A DNA stretch of 64,000 nucleotides from Cryptomeria japonica. Its lineage: Eukaryota > Streptophyta > Pinopsida > Cupressales > Cupressaceae. Made by a program: the position numbers and the translations under genes. Below are positions 24,128 to 36,062 of this stretch, one piece after another. Every line of letters begins with the position of its first letter. Position 1 is the stretch's first letter. Below the pieces are notes generated by a model. The model made no database searches. It worked only from the letters and a program-made list of their open reading frames with translations, and was not told where the DNA came from. The stretch covers positions 912,149,009 through 912,213,008 of the forward strand of contig NC_081414.1 of assembly GCF_030272615.1 (NCBI RefSeq), written 5' to 3'.

Positions 24128-26740
24128 TATAGATAGCTAAATTGTGAGCATGTATTTAACTATAGACAAATGAATAAATAAACTTATGATATTTTTATAT
24201 GAAAATAGTTTATCATGTATGATAGCATAAGGCTATAAATATGAATAGATGGTTAATATTTTTGTATGAATGCATATTTTCATGAATACAAACATGATGG
24301 ATATGAAAAATTGGAATAAAGGGTTGGTATCATGGAAAATAGTAACTTTATCTACATTCCATGATTTATGTTAAAAATGCAACATATTGATTACTTCAAC
24401 ATGAAAAGTAACCTAATATTCTTATCATTAATCAAAAGATGATGCTAAAAATATGCACATGAATTTTTTTTGCATCGAAATAACTTTCTTTCATGTATTG
24501 ATAATGTATAAGCATTATTAAAGAATAAATCAAAATTCTAAACAATGTTAAGAATCTAACGAGTACATCTTTTGAATAGTTTCATATTTTCAATTTAAAA
24601 CATTGAATTGCATAATATAATTAAAGAGAGTTAAGATTTTAGAGTCTATTATAATTCTAGATGATTGAACTATATCACAAGTCTAAGCATGAATTTGAGT
24701 AAGGGAGAGCATCACTCGAGTGCTTTTCCTCCAACCATAGACTTGGCGGTCCCTTGCTTACCTTCCCACAAGAAGTGGCCCTACCCTTCATGATGGCACA
24801 AACACAAAATTTGGCCAAGGTTGCCATTTGAGCCTGGTGTTTGTATCCTACATAGCTCTAGTCAGTCACACAACTATAGACTCCTCCTAACTATGCATGA
24901 TTCAATGACTAGACTATGCATCTAGACATGGTGAACTAATTGGGCACAAGCAAAACTTTGTGTCACCTTGGCCAAAGGTTTTTGATGCTAATCACTTTCA
25001 AGAAGTGCAGTCAACTACTCAACCACCTCTACTTGACTTGAGTACCACAGATGCCCTATGGTTGTAATTCTAGACTTTTATCAAACTAGGTTAACAGGAA
25101 ACTTTGGGGCAAGTGTTCTCGCATACGGACATTGGCAACTGCCTTTAGTTCCTATTTCAAGAGTACATTAAGATGATGTAAACCATCTGACCATTTAACA
25201 TAAAGATTCATGTCCTAAAATACACAACAATTAAGGAGATTCTTTGTTGTTCTCAACTACTTCTTAGAACCCTATGAGTTAATTTTTAGAGCATGACATG
25301 TTATGCTCAATTACCTAAGGTCCCTTTCAAAGATTACTTGACCAAAAGAAAAGTTTGGATGGGTCAATATGTAACACTCTTTAAAGATTGCATCCCAAGG
25401 CTTACTTGTTTTCTCTTATGATTTTTGTTTACTTGTTTATGTTAAATCGTGACATACAAAGCATCCATAAGAATGCTCCTTATTCCTATATACATACAAG
25501 AAGACATTATTCTTCTTATACTAATTACTAGATTAAGAGATATATATTAATGTTTAACACTCCTATGCTAGTAATGAGATATAACAAGATTTCAGTGTTA
25601 TATTATTAACTATGATTTCAGTATTTCTTGACCGACAAGATTTCTGTCAACTTTCCATTTAGGACTATTATTGTTTCTTTGAGTATTATCAACTCAGGAA
25701 CCCGTACCTATACTGGGTTTTGCATTAAACTACAAAAAGACAGTTCTTTCTTCCTATATTACTTTCACTCTGGAAAGAACCTCTTTGAGCTGTCAATTAG
25801 CTAATTAAGAAATTAATATCAAAAGTCCTTACTCACATTTCGACTATCAAGAAAGAGAAGAACACTCTTTATTATGTCTTCTAGGTATGAATAATTCAGA
25901 AAGCTCCCAATATAATGGAAGACAAAGACCATGTTTATTGAGAAAACTAATATTCTTATCTCGGTTCAGTGCATTCTTAAGAATTGAATAGGTGAACATT
26001 GCTTATAATTAAACATATGAGTAGCTCGCTCTGCTAAATCTTTTCTTTCAGTCCATGAAAAAATTCTCATTCTTACGTTCTACTGTAACTTCCAAGAATT
26101 ATTCATAGAAACAGTATCTTACCTGGAAGAATTGGTAAGATCAAGTTGATCTCCTTTGAAGGCTTTTTGAATGTCCATGACTCTTCTCTAGTCTTTCCAA
26201 GTTTTGCCTCAACGTCCTTTCTCTTTGCACGGAAGAGTCGCTTTCTTCCTCTAAGAAGAATGAGAGGCGGTATTCCACAGAAAAGTAAAGGCTTTTCACA
26301 ATCCATGTTAATATTGTATAAACTTTTTACATTTGATTATATGATTAATTTTTAATCATCAATGATTTAGATAACATTCCAAGATTTATTATCAGGATGT
26401 AAGAGATCAATTCATGTTCTTTGAACTCTCTTGCATTTCGATGATGGATCACAAAGTGTGATCCAAAATATTGATGGTTAAAAATTGCTCACACAATCAA
26501 ATCTAGAAACCTTATACAATATTCACTGCATTTTCAGAAGATAAAAGATATAATAATAAAAAATAACTGAACTCCACAAAGCAAGAAAAGTATCTTCTTA
26601 AACCCACAGACTCCAAACTTTCTCCCAAAAATGCCAAATCAAGAAATTGTAGCTGTAAATGAGCATAAGAAATTCATAAACAAGAGGCGATATAATTTTA
26701 TCGCATGATGATGATGTTTTAGAAATCAAGGTTGTTATAA

Positions 26741-26742
<2 letters not shown>

Positions 26743-26771
<29 letters not shown>
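26743..26771. repeat. (TG)n microsatellite
   Basis: A pure run of about 14 TG dinucleotides. Confidence 0.97.
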
Positions 26772-26773
<2 letters not shown>

Positions 26774-27171
26774 TATGCATCATAGAATTGGCAAATGTAA
26801 TTTGATTAAATACATTTAAAGCCTTTTAGCCATTGGCTATGAACATAGTAAAGTTTTTTTCTTTTTTTTTGGTCGATAAAGGCAAACCCAAAATATTAAG
26901 TATTAAAGAGAAAATTTCAAAGTACAAAAAATATTAGCATGAGTTGATCCTTCCAGTCCACCCTTGTGACTAAAATTGAAGATAAGGACTAAATCCTGAT
27001 AGGAAATATTTATCCTCCCTCAAAATTTTAATATAGTTCATCTTAAACTTAACAAAACTAAAGTATCTACTACCATCCTCTTATATTTTTACAAATTTCA
27101 TGAAAACTATACATAAGTTCAAATAAAAAAATGACCAAAAGAAACATATCTTTCTTTATCCACACACAGGA

Positions 27172-27506
27172 TCAATCCATTGAAACACGTCCTCGTCCTT
27201 TGCGTCGACCATGACCACCAACTCAACCCCTGCCTTGACCACGCTCGCGCCCACGACCACCCTCATTGCCATTCTGCGAGCCTGTTGGTTCTTCTTCGCT
27301 TGAGTGGGGAGAACCATTGTCTTCCGTGACAGTAAGAAATCCATTTAGGATGACAAAGTCTCTGAACACAATCTCCTTATCTGGGTCCTGAGCTTTGTCT
27401 GTTAATAATCTCCATTTTAAACAATCAACCCCCACAATGAAAATTTGTTTGCGCCTCATCAGGGCTGGCCCCCTAAGGTTGAGTAGAAAAGGATAGTAAG
27501 TAATGG
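27172..27506 (-). pseudogene. 3' part of an intronless ORF split by the LTR element
   Basis: This is the continuation, in the same reading frame, of the frame at 35993-35575 once the LTR element and one copy of the TGTTG target duplication are removed. It begins at the insertion point with TITYYPFLLNLRGPALM and continues through FIVGVDCLKWRLLTD to an acidic then Gly/Arg-rich tail (SSEEEPTGSQNGNEGG, RGRERGQGRG). The frame stops at TGA 27225-27223. The next 16 codons are again Arg/Gly-rich up to a second stop at 27174-27172, so the first TGA may be a decayed CGA. The RG-rich tail suggests RNA binding; I do not recognise the family. Confidence 0.65.
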
Positions 27507-27511
27507 TGTTG
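27507..27511. repeat. Left target-site duplication TGTTG
   Basis: These five bases directly precede the left LTR and match 35570-35574 exactly. A 5-bp duplication is what LTR-retroelement integrases usually leave. Confidence 0.93.
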
Positions 27512-30123
27512 TGTTGATGTGTTTTCATACACATGCGAACACCGAATAAAATACCTAAAGGTACCTTATCCTCTCTTGAACAAAGTTTCCCGAATGCTAA
27601 AGATCTCGCCGAAGGATCAATCAAGGCAACTCCAAGGTTCTTGTATGTAGGGTCTCTGCGTGTGGATAAGCTCTTCGTGGTATGATGTGATTTTGCTCGA
27701 ATCACAAGGGGACATACTTTTGACGACCTGAACGTGTGATTTGCTTTGGATATTACTAGAACGTGGAATTTCACCGGCCCTTGATTTTAAAAAAAGGAAA
27801 AAGGATAAGGGTTGGAATGGGATCTATTTCTAACACTAAAATGTAAGAACAATGAATGACCTTTGATGAAATTCTAACTAAGTCTTGCTTTAGCATCCTA
27901 GGATCATCTCCACAAGATTAGTGAGATCTTCTAAGGAAAGCTTTATGATGTTCAGATTACCGCTACAAGCATAGACACCGTCAGGTTGATGCATATCAAT
28001 GAAGAAGTGATAATTGAAGTTAAGCTGAAGCTGAATGATTCTAGTTGACTACACAAGGCAAGTTTGCAATCAACAAACTGCTAGTAGTATGGATATACAA
28101 ATTTTATCGTTGATCATACAAATTTCTTCCATTCACCTAATAACATAAAATCAAATTTGAGAAGTATAGAGACCATGCAAATTGTTGAATAGACCCATAG
28201 AATTCACCATTTCTTCAATGAAATTTACAAGTTTTTTTTGCAACAATATCTTGGCAACAATCTTTGCCTTCTCTTTCTACTCTACTCTAACTATTTCCTA
28301 CTCTCTGATTATTCACTATTAGCTAACTATTCACTGACTATTAACCTTTTACAAATGAGGAGCCATGGTTTTATATGGAGAACCCTTTACAAACAAACGA
28401 CTCTGATTGACTTAGAACCAATGGCTAGGATTACAAGATAGAAACCCTAATTAGGGTTTGTTACAACAAACTTCCTTAGCTAATTAGAAAATTACATTTT
28501 AGGAGTGAGCACCAATAAGAAGCAGGGGTAGGTACATCAAAGTTTGTGCCGCCTCCGGTAAATTAGGTACATTGAATCTGGTCATGCTGAGGTGGACCAA
28601 TCCGACTGGAAGAATGATGACTGGGATGCCACCTTGTCTAACGCTGGTGACTTGGTTGATCCTCTTCTTTGTCTCAATTTGATCAATGGTGTACCTCTTT
28701 TACTCCCAAGTCCTTGATGAGGCTTTCTTATCGTCAAGTCTTCCTTCTCAGGTAGCATACCTTGCCTTGAAGTGTTGGCAAAGCCTTTCTTTGTCATCTT
28801 GTGGTAGAATGAGGTCTTGAGGCTAACTTGAACTTCTTGAACACCCCTGGTCTTCCAACGCTTCAAAGCACCTTGAATCCTCCCTTTTTGCATGTGGAAC
28901 GTCCTTGATGATGATGGACTGGAAGAGGTTGTCCTTGTCCTGACTTGGTCTTCTTTCATCTACAAAACCAACCAAAAGGTGATTAAGGACACATAATGAA
29001 TTCATTCTAACATAGCATTTCCTACCTTAAATCATCAACAAGAAGACATTAAAATGAAGCTTGCTCAAGATTCTCCCCAGGGACAGGCCCCATAAAATTT
29101 TGCCCTGGACCTTGGCCAAGGACAAGACCTATTTGGGATTTTCGCCCTGGACCCTCTGGAAGGGTTAGGAGCGAAATTCCTACTTGGGCTCATTTCTCAC
29201 CTTTTTCCTCCCTTTCTTGGCTTGAACATGACTTTTAGGCCTCCTCCTACCATCATCAAGTAAAATTGCTCTCAAAGTGACATTTATTTCAAAGTCTAAG
29301 TGAGAAAATAAGGCCATTCAAGAATTTTGCTCTGGACCCTTTGGAAGGGTCAAGAGCGAAATTCATATTTAGGCTCAAATCTTGACTTCATTTCTCACAT
29401 TTCTTCATCCAAACAAGTGTTTTGTCCTCAATAATGCCTGGGAATGAGTTAGTTCTAAGTTTGGGTCAAAGTAGAATGTCTTATGGAGAATTTCTCTCTG
29501 GACCCTTTGGAAGGGTCAGGAGTGAAATTGAAATTCGCTTTGGACCCTTTGGAAGGGTCAGGAGCGAAATTTGACATATAACATTTAAGTATAAGTGACA
29601 TTTCCTTATATCTTTCTTCTTTCTTATACTTTAAGTTATATTCCATATATACTGTCAGAATGTTTGAGAGTGGTTTCAGACCTCCAGGAGTTATAATGCA
29701 AAATCTAGTTTTTGGAGGATTCTTCAATTTTCCAGACAGTCAAATTTCAGGATCAAGATGACATTCCAGACTTGGCCAAATTTCAGGGCATTTGAAGATC
29801 AAGATGGCATTCTAGACTTCATCACTCACCAACTTGACCTAACTCAGACCTTCAAAGAGGATATTCACTCACCAAGCAAGACACAATTAGCAACAAGAGC
29901 AAAACCAAGCCCTAAGGAAGACTTTCAAACAAACCCTAACCCGAAGCATCCACTGACTCACCTTTAGCTAAAACAGAGCCTGCTATCTTAGTGATCCCTA
30001 TGGAAAAACTCAGAATGCAAAGGCTAACAGAGAAAACCCTAAAAGACCTAGAAAAAACCCCAAAAAGCAAAAAAGGTAGGGGTCCCCATTTGCAATGGGG
30101 CGATGTGTGAATATGTCACAACA
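27512..30123 (-). repeat. Left LTR (3' LTR in element orientation), 2612 bp
   Basis: It matches the right LTR from TGTTGATGTG through the CTCGCCGAAGGATCAAT region to TCACAACA. It carries four copies of a hairpin motif at about 29140-29575 where the right LTR has two; this and the intervening roughly 340 bp explain the length difference. Near its right end lies the perfect stem CCCCATTTGCAATGGGG. ORFs across the LTR (for example 27774-27223 in its LTR part) are by-products. Confidence 0.92.
29130..29575. repeat. Array of four hairpin motifs in the left LTR
   Basis: The motif reads TTCGC(T/C)(C/T)TGGACCCTTT, then GGAAGGGTCAGGAGCGAA. The arms GGACCCTTT / GGAAGGGTC and TTCGCT / AGCGAA pair to form a stem of about 15 bp. 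Copies lie near 29138-29175, 29325-29362, 29487-29527 and 29530-29572. A related shorter stem (CCCTGGACCTTGGCCAAGG) lies near 29102. Confidence 0.85.
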
Positions 30124-31292
30124 TCTAGCGCTACCTTGAATAAATGTTCCTGAACATTTCAGAGATAAAGACTCAATTGACACTTAGAACCTCCAAAAAA
30201 TTCAACCCAACTTATCAAGAGATTAGAAAATATACTCAAAACGAAAGGAGAATCCTTAACCTGATCAAGATACCTAGTCTTTGATTACCTAGGTGTGTGC
30301 AAGTGTATTCATTCCTCTCAATAAGACAACTATGACTTTCAGGTTCCCTTGTGATTGGCTACATAGTATATCTAAACTTCATAAGCATCCTGGACATAGC
30401 CTTGCTACCAGTCAGACGTCTATAGTCTCGACGAGGTTATCGCCGCAATCTCACGAACATTGCTCCATTGCCAGCCGAGCGTCCATAGCCCCGATGGAGT
30501 TACTCGCATATTCCCATTAGCTAATTTTGATATTTCATTTCATTTCATTTTTTCTTGATTTTTTTTTCTCTTTCATTTTCTCATCTTTCCCTGTTGATAT
30601 TGCTTTTATCATTCCGTCAATTCCTTTGGCTCGTAAGCAGTGAAGCTTAATAGGGTTTGAGGATTGTGGTGGTGCTGAAGCCAGATGCTATATTTTTCAC
30701 TAATCACAACTTTGCCTGAAAACCATAATGACTCGGAGTCTATTAATGTGTAATGATATAGTAATCAACAGATGTTGGCATCAAGACACAGAAAGTGATT
30801 CCCTTCCAAGTCAAGCACAAGTCCTGATCAGATGATAAAGCTGAAGAAGAACAACCTCGGACTCAAAGCACTTTATGAATAGATATCTAAGAAATGAGTC
30901 TAACATAAGATCCAGGATATTGCCAGAGTGTGAGAAACAACACAGACGCCTTTCTCACAAGATGGAGGCTCCCACTCAGGACACCTAAACTAAAGCAATG
31001 ACCGACCCAAAAGAAGTCTAAGCTAAAGTGCACACCAAAGAGAAAACTATCTAAAGAAAGAAAACAATCGAACTACCTGAGCCACTCAGGATCCTGAGTC
31101 AAATGACTCAAAGCAGATTAAGAACAAGGCTCAAAAGACCTCTAATCTAAAACACACGAAAGGAAAACCTACTCTAAACCTATATACAAGACTCCCAGAC
31201 TCAACACAACTCAAGGAAGAGAAATATGTACATGTCTTTACATGATTTCTCAGGCTGTGCAACAGGAGCATGACAAAAGTGATGGTTCTCAG
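30124..31292. other. Internal non-coding part of the LTR element
   Basis: No coding support on either strand. It contains an eroded 63-bp tandem duplication (about 30408-30520; CCAGTCAGACGTCTATAG versus CCAGCCGAGCGTCCATAG). The segment next to the left LTR (30124-30150) would have to hold the polypurine tract, but only the weak AAGGTAGCGCTAGA is seen on the minus strand. Confidence 0.55.
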
Positions 31293-33122
31293 TCAAGAAA
31301 ATTCATCCTTAAATACAAAAAAGCAAACTCTCACCATGCATTTCTCATACTCAAGCAAGTTTTCACTTAAAATGACCAACTGGGGTAATTCATTAGGACC
31401 ATGATCAATCCAGATGCAAGTTGATTTCCCAAAATTCCCATAATCAAAATCATAATAACTTTCAAGGCTAGGATTAAGGAAAGAGACAACCTGACATATT
31501 TTAGGCTCAGAAGGAACTGCATTGTCGGGAGCGAGGTCACCTGCTGCTTCAGGAGGTCGCCATTGATGATGAACCATTCCACGAGCATTCACAGTGTGTT
31601 GATCTTGATTAGGAAGTTCCTCTTGAAACAAGCTCAACGCCCCTTCGAATAGCTCAACATTCTTTGTTTTCATTGAGGTATCTTGCATAAACCAAGCATC
31701 TTCATCGAACTTTGTGAGCATATCGTCAAAAACAAAGCACTCCCTAATGGATTGAGCCTCAAACATTTCCTCTAGTTGATCAAAGATAATCTCAGGTGTT
31801 GTCTCATTCTCGAGCAATGTCTCGGGAGGTCGCAATTGATGATGGATTGCATCACTCACCATAGCTTGTTTATCTTGAATTTTTTTTGGCAATGATTCCA
31901 CTTGTGCTTCCTCTATATGGTCCTTCAGTGCTTCCTCAAATAGTATGATGGTGATGAAATCTTTAAGTGCCCCTTTGAATTGTTCTTCATACCTGGGCTC
32001 ACTTATGATGATTTGTATTTCTTTGTTCAACATCTCAACTTGATTGTCTTCTTCAAGGATGCTATTTTAAACCTCCTGCAATTCAATCTCAAGGATCTCC
32101 TTTTGTAGCATAAACAAGAATTCTTTAAGGAATGAGTCATCTTCTCCTTTAATTGCTTGTTCAACTCTTGGATCTTCCTTTATCATTGTTTGAGTAATCT
32201 CGACTAATTCTTCAACTTTTGTTTCATGGTATTCCTTTTCAGGTGCAAGGCATGGCGAGCTATCCATACATTGATCATCAAGTGTATTTGTATCATCAAT
32301 CTACAACTGGTCCTTTTCACAATCAGATGCTGGAGCAATGTCCTTTTCATAGGTTCTCCTAAATTCAACTACAAGATGTGCACCCCAAGATCTGTTCACA
32401 ATACACTCTTCCTCAGACAAAGTTGGCATTCCAAATTGATTTCTGACTTGATTGATGGCCATTTCACATACCGAGCAAGTAAATTCGGAGTGAGGTACTT
32501 TATGAATCCTACACCACAAAGGAATTAATATGTTCTCTAAACGCATTTCACCATTCAAATTAAGCTGACTCTCAATCATCCACAAGAAGCTTAGAAGAGG
32601 ATCTTTGGTTTCTGGGACACTGAAATTGCTTCTTCTGCCTCTAGTCTGGAGACATCCCAAAAGAAGATCTTTCCCCACGTTGCCGATTCTATCCTTGATA
32701 AGTATTTCAAGCAATGCATTTCATCATGTTTATCTGTCTTGTGGATTTGACACTGCCCTGGCCTTGCAAATTTGGACAATCTGCATGGATAAAGTTGTGT
32801 ATCTAATCTCCACCAAAGTTGAAGAAAATCAACTTGTTTCTCCTCATGAAACTGTTGCCGCTCCATTGAGAAATCTTACTTTTTTTATTTTTTTGGATTT
32901 TCTATTTTTCACTTTTTTTGGATTTTTTTGTTTTTTTTTAAAACTTTTTTTTGTTGGATTTTCAGGAATAAGAAAGATCTTGAATATCTCAGATTCAAAT
33001 TGAAATCTCAACAGGTTCCAGTTGTGCAAAGCTCTTCCTTTCTTTGCAAGTCCAATTGATGACTCAGGGATCACCTCCCTTCTCTGTACCACCTTCGTCG
33101 ACTGTTGAAGATGACTTTCCAC
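31293..33122 (-). pseudogene. Internal protein frame(s) of the pol-less LTR element
   Basis: Reading right to left: 33122-32844 (a Lys-rich segment with FKKKQKNPKKVKNRKSKK), 32866-32591, 32714-32301, 32267-32067 and 32033-31293, separated by stops or frame changes but covering nearly the whole interval. The 32714-32301 part contains WMIESQLNLNGEMRLENILI and a CSVCEMAI pair of cysteines. The 246-codon part at 32033-31293 is strongly acidic with helical repeats (LKDFITIILFEEALKDHIEE). I do not recognise a family. It may be a gag-like or element-specific protein. Confidence 0.55.
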
Positions 33123-33275
33123 TAATCTTCCTTGGATTCAAGAGTTCGCATTCGCTATCAGGCACTACTAATTTTGTTGAGCGTGGGAGAAGGATGAAAA
33201 GTCCTTAAAATTACTCCCCCAAACAAAAATTGATAAAATCTGGATATCAGTTGTTCATGTGTTTATCGCGAACAT

Positions 33276-33294
33276 GCCCTCCTTCTAGTGCCAA
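33276..33294 (-). promoter_or_regulatory. Candidate primer-binding site
   Basis: On the minus strand, three bases after the LTR end (CATCAACA, then GAA), the sequence reads TTGGCACTAGAAGGAGGGC. A TGG-starting 18-mer directly inside the 5' LTR is the usual form of a tRNA primer-binding site. The tRNA was not identified. No equally good candidate exists for the opposite orientation. Confidence 0.55.
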
Positions 33295-33297
33295 TTC

Positions 33298-35569
33298 TGT
33301 TGATGTGTTTTTCATGCACATGCAAACACAAAATAAAATACCTAAAGGTACCTTATCCTCTCTTGACCAAAGTTTCCCGACTGCTGAAGATCTCGCCGAA
33401 GGATCAATTGAGGCAACTCCAAGGTTCTTGTATGTAAGGTCTCTGCGTGTGGATAAGCTCTTCCTGGTATGATGTGATTTTGCTGGAATCACAAGGGGAC
33501 TTACTTTCGACGACTTGAACGTCTGATTTGCTTTGGATATTACTAGAACGTGGAATTTCATCGGCCCTTGATTTTGAAAAAAGGAAAAAGGATAAGGGTT
33601 GGAACGAGATCTATTTCTAACACTAATAATGTAAGAATAATGAATGACCTTTGATGAAATTATAACTAAGTCTTGCTTTGACATCCTAGAATCATCTCCA
33701 CAAGATTAGTGCGATCTTCTAAGGAAAGCTTTATGATGTTCAGATCACCGCTACAAGCATAGACACCGTCAGGTTAATGCATATCAATGAAGAAGTGATA
33801 ATTGAAGTTAAGCTTAAGCTGAATGATTCCAGTTGACTACACAGGGCAAGTTTGCAATCAACAAACCGCTAGTAGTATGGATATACAAATTTCATCGTTG
33901 GTCATACAAATTTCTTCCATTCACCTAATAACATGAAATCAAATTTGAGAAGTATAGAGACCATGCAAATTGTTGAATCGACCCATAGAATTCACCATTA
34001 CTTCAATGAATTTTACAAATTTGTTTTGCAACAATATCTTGGCAACAATCTTTGCCTTCTCTTTCTACTCTACTCTAACTATTTCCTACTCTTTGACTAT
34101 TCACTATTAGCTAACTATTCACCGACTATTAACCTTTTAAGAATGAGGAGCCAAGGTTTTATATAGAGAACCCTTTACAAACAAATGACTCTGATTGACT
34201 TAGAACCAATGACTAGGATTACAAGATAGAAACCCTAATTAGGGTTTGTTACAACAAAATTCCTTAGCCAATTAGAAAATTACATTTCAGGAGTGAGGAC
34301 CAATAAGAAGCAGGGGTAGGTACATCAAAGTTTGTGTCGCCTCCGGTAAATTAGGTACATTGAATCTGGTCATGCTGAGGTGGACCAATCCAATTGGAAG
34401 AATGATGACTGGGATGCCACCTTGTCTAACGCTTGTGACTTGGTTGATCCTCTTCTCTATCTCAATTTGATGAATGGTGTACCTCTTTTACTCCCAAGTG
34501 CTTGATGAGGCTTTCTTATCGTCAAGTCTTCCTTCTTCAGTAGCATATCTTTCCTTGAAGTGTTGGCGAAGCCTTTCTTTGTCATCTTGTGGTAGAATGA
34601 GGTCTTGAGGCTAACTTGAACTCCTTGAACTCCCCTGGTCTTCTAATGCTTCAAAGCACCTTGAATCCTCCCTTTTTGCATGTGGAACGTCCTTGATGAT
34701 TATGGACTAGAAGAGGTCATCCTTGTCCCGGCCTGGTCTTCTTTCATCTGCAAAACCAACCAAAAAGTGATTAAGGACACATAATGAATTCATTCTAACA
34801 TAGCATTTCCTACCTCAAATCATCAACAAGAAGACATTAAAATGAAGCTTGCTCAAGATTCCCCCCAGGGATAGGCCCCATAAAATTTCGCCTTGGACCC
34901 TAGCCAAGGACAAGACCTATTTGGGATTTTTGCCTTGGACCCTCTGGAAGGGTCGGGAGCGAAATTGAAATTCGCTTTGGACCCTTTGGAAGGGTCAAGA
35001 GTGAAATTTGACATTTTGGTCTCTCCGTCAGGATTCATATATGGAATATAACATTTAAGTATAAGTTCTTATACTTTAAGTTATATTCCATATATACTGT
35101 CAGGATGAATAAGGGTGGTTTTAGACCTCCAAGAGTTATAATGCAAAATTTAGTTTTTGGAGGATTCTTCAATTTTCCAGACTTAGTCAAATTTCAAGAT
35201 CAGGATGACATTTTAGACAGCCAAATTTTAGGGCATTTGAAGATCAGGATGACATTCCAGACTTCATCACTCACCAACTTGACCTAACTCAGACCTTCAA
35301 AGAGGATATTCACTCACCAAGCAAGACACAATTAGCAAGAAGAGAAAAACCAGGCCCTAAGGAAGACTTTCAAAGAAACCTTAACTCGGAGCATCCACTG
35401 ACTCACCTTTAGCTAAAACAGAGCCTGTTGTCTTAGTGATCCTTCTGGCAACACTCTGAATGCAAAGGCTAACAGACAAAACCCTAAAAGACCTAGAAAC
35501 AAACCCCAGAAAGCAAAAAAGGTAGGGGTCCCCATTTGCAATGGGGCGATGTGTGAATACGTCACAACA
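33298..35569 (-). repeat. Right LTR (5' LTR in element orientation), 2272 bp
   Basis: It is the direct repeat of the left LTR, with the same termini and the same CCCCATTTGCAATGGGG stem near 35531-35547. It has two full hairpin-motif copies (about 34928-35008) rather than four. In element orientation, transcription would start within this LTR and run to lower coordinates. Confidence 0.92.
34880..35012. repeat. Two hairpin motifs in the right LTR
   Basis: The same GGACCCTYTGGAAGGGTC stems as in the left LTR, near 34935-34966 and 34970-35007, with the shorter CCTTGGACC...CCAAGG stem ahead of them. The text between hairpins 1 and 4 of the left LTR is absent. Confidence 0.85.
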
Positions 35570-35574
35570 TGTTG
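35570..35574. repeat. Right target-site duplication TGTTG
   Basis: These bases directly follow the right LTR and match 27507-27511. Removing one copy with the element restores a continuous reading frame across the junction, which independently supports the boundaries. Confidence 0.93.
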
Positions 35575-35993
35575 CCAGGTTCATTAATCACATCAAGGTC
35601 CCCAGGCCTTAGAATTCTAGAGCCATGCAAGTCACATTTCATGACCCTATCTAATCCCCCTAGCAATTCGGGCTTAAATAATTCAGACACAAGCACTCTA
35701 CTCTCGAATTTGGAAACACCATCATCATGAAGGGAGGCCACAAATCTTGAGGAAATTTGCATATTGTCTCTATAATACTCCCTTTGATCCAAATGACCCT
35801 GTCCAAGAATCATTTTTGCAGCCACTATGACCAGAGGGTTTACGGTGCAGAGGATATGTTTTAATCTCAAGTCCGTGATTTCTTTGAAGTTGCACTTATG
35901 GTTGGGGCTTGTCAAGGATATCAGAGTGTCCACTCCAAAACATGCAACCGGGTCTAGAAATTCTCTGATGATGAACCTTGAGGAACTTGCCAT
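35575..35993 (-). pseudogene. 5' part of an intronless ORF split by the LTR element
   Basis: The frame from ATG 35993 (MASSSRFIIREFLDPVACFG) is open for about 140 codons to the insertion site, reading ...GDLDVINEPGN, where it meets the target duplication. It is also open upstream to about 36062 without an ATG. Joined to 27506-27223 it gives about 235 codons with no intron. There are no transmembrane segments or signal peptide. I do not recognise the product. Candidates are an intronless host gene, a retrocopy, or a captured RNA-virus-like gene; none is supported over the others. The insertion must have inactivated it. Confidence 0.65.
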
Positions 35994-36062
35994 TGCCAAA
36001 TATGATGCGAAGACCTGCTTTTGGCTGAGAGAGAAGACTGAAAATTGGAATTGTAGAGACAC

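Larger units (their letters stand above)
22271..27170. other. AT-rich intergenic DNA with simple repeats
   Basis: No frame with domain support. It includes a degenerate AGCCTTTTAGC repeat field (22880-23290) and two GT/CA microsatellites, listed separately. The same AGCCTTTTAGCC word reappears once near 26819. Confidence 0.6.
27512..35569 (-). mobile_element. Complete LTR retroelement without pol (LARD/TR-GAG-like)
   Basis: Two long direct repeats (27512-30123 and 33298-35569) begin TGTTGATGTG and end TCACAACA, so the ends are TG...CA. They are bounded by a perfect TGTTG duplication. The internal 3.2 kb holds only minus-strand frames without protease, RT, RNase H or integrase. A candidate primer-binding site lies next to the right LTR on the minus strand. 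A non-autonomous element that relies on a partner's enzymes fits best. In a 240-bp stretch compared by eye the LTRs differ at about 13 positions (about 5%), so the insertion is not recent. The element interrupts an intronless reading frame. Confidence 0.9.

Noticed and set aside
27223-27774. A 183-codon minus-strand ORF starting inside the left LTR.
   Set aside because: Its first part is LTR sequence (repeated at 33684-33247) and only the part below 27507 belongs to the split gene; it is a chimera created by the insertion.
30615-30632. CCGTCAATTCCTTTG resembles the universal small-subunit rRNA primer site.
   Set aside because: Only about 15 bases match and the flanks do not follow rRNA; most likely chance.
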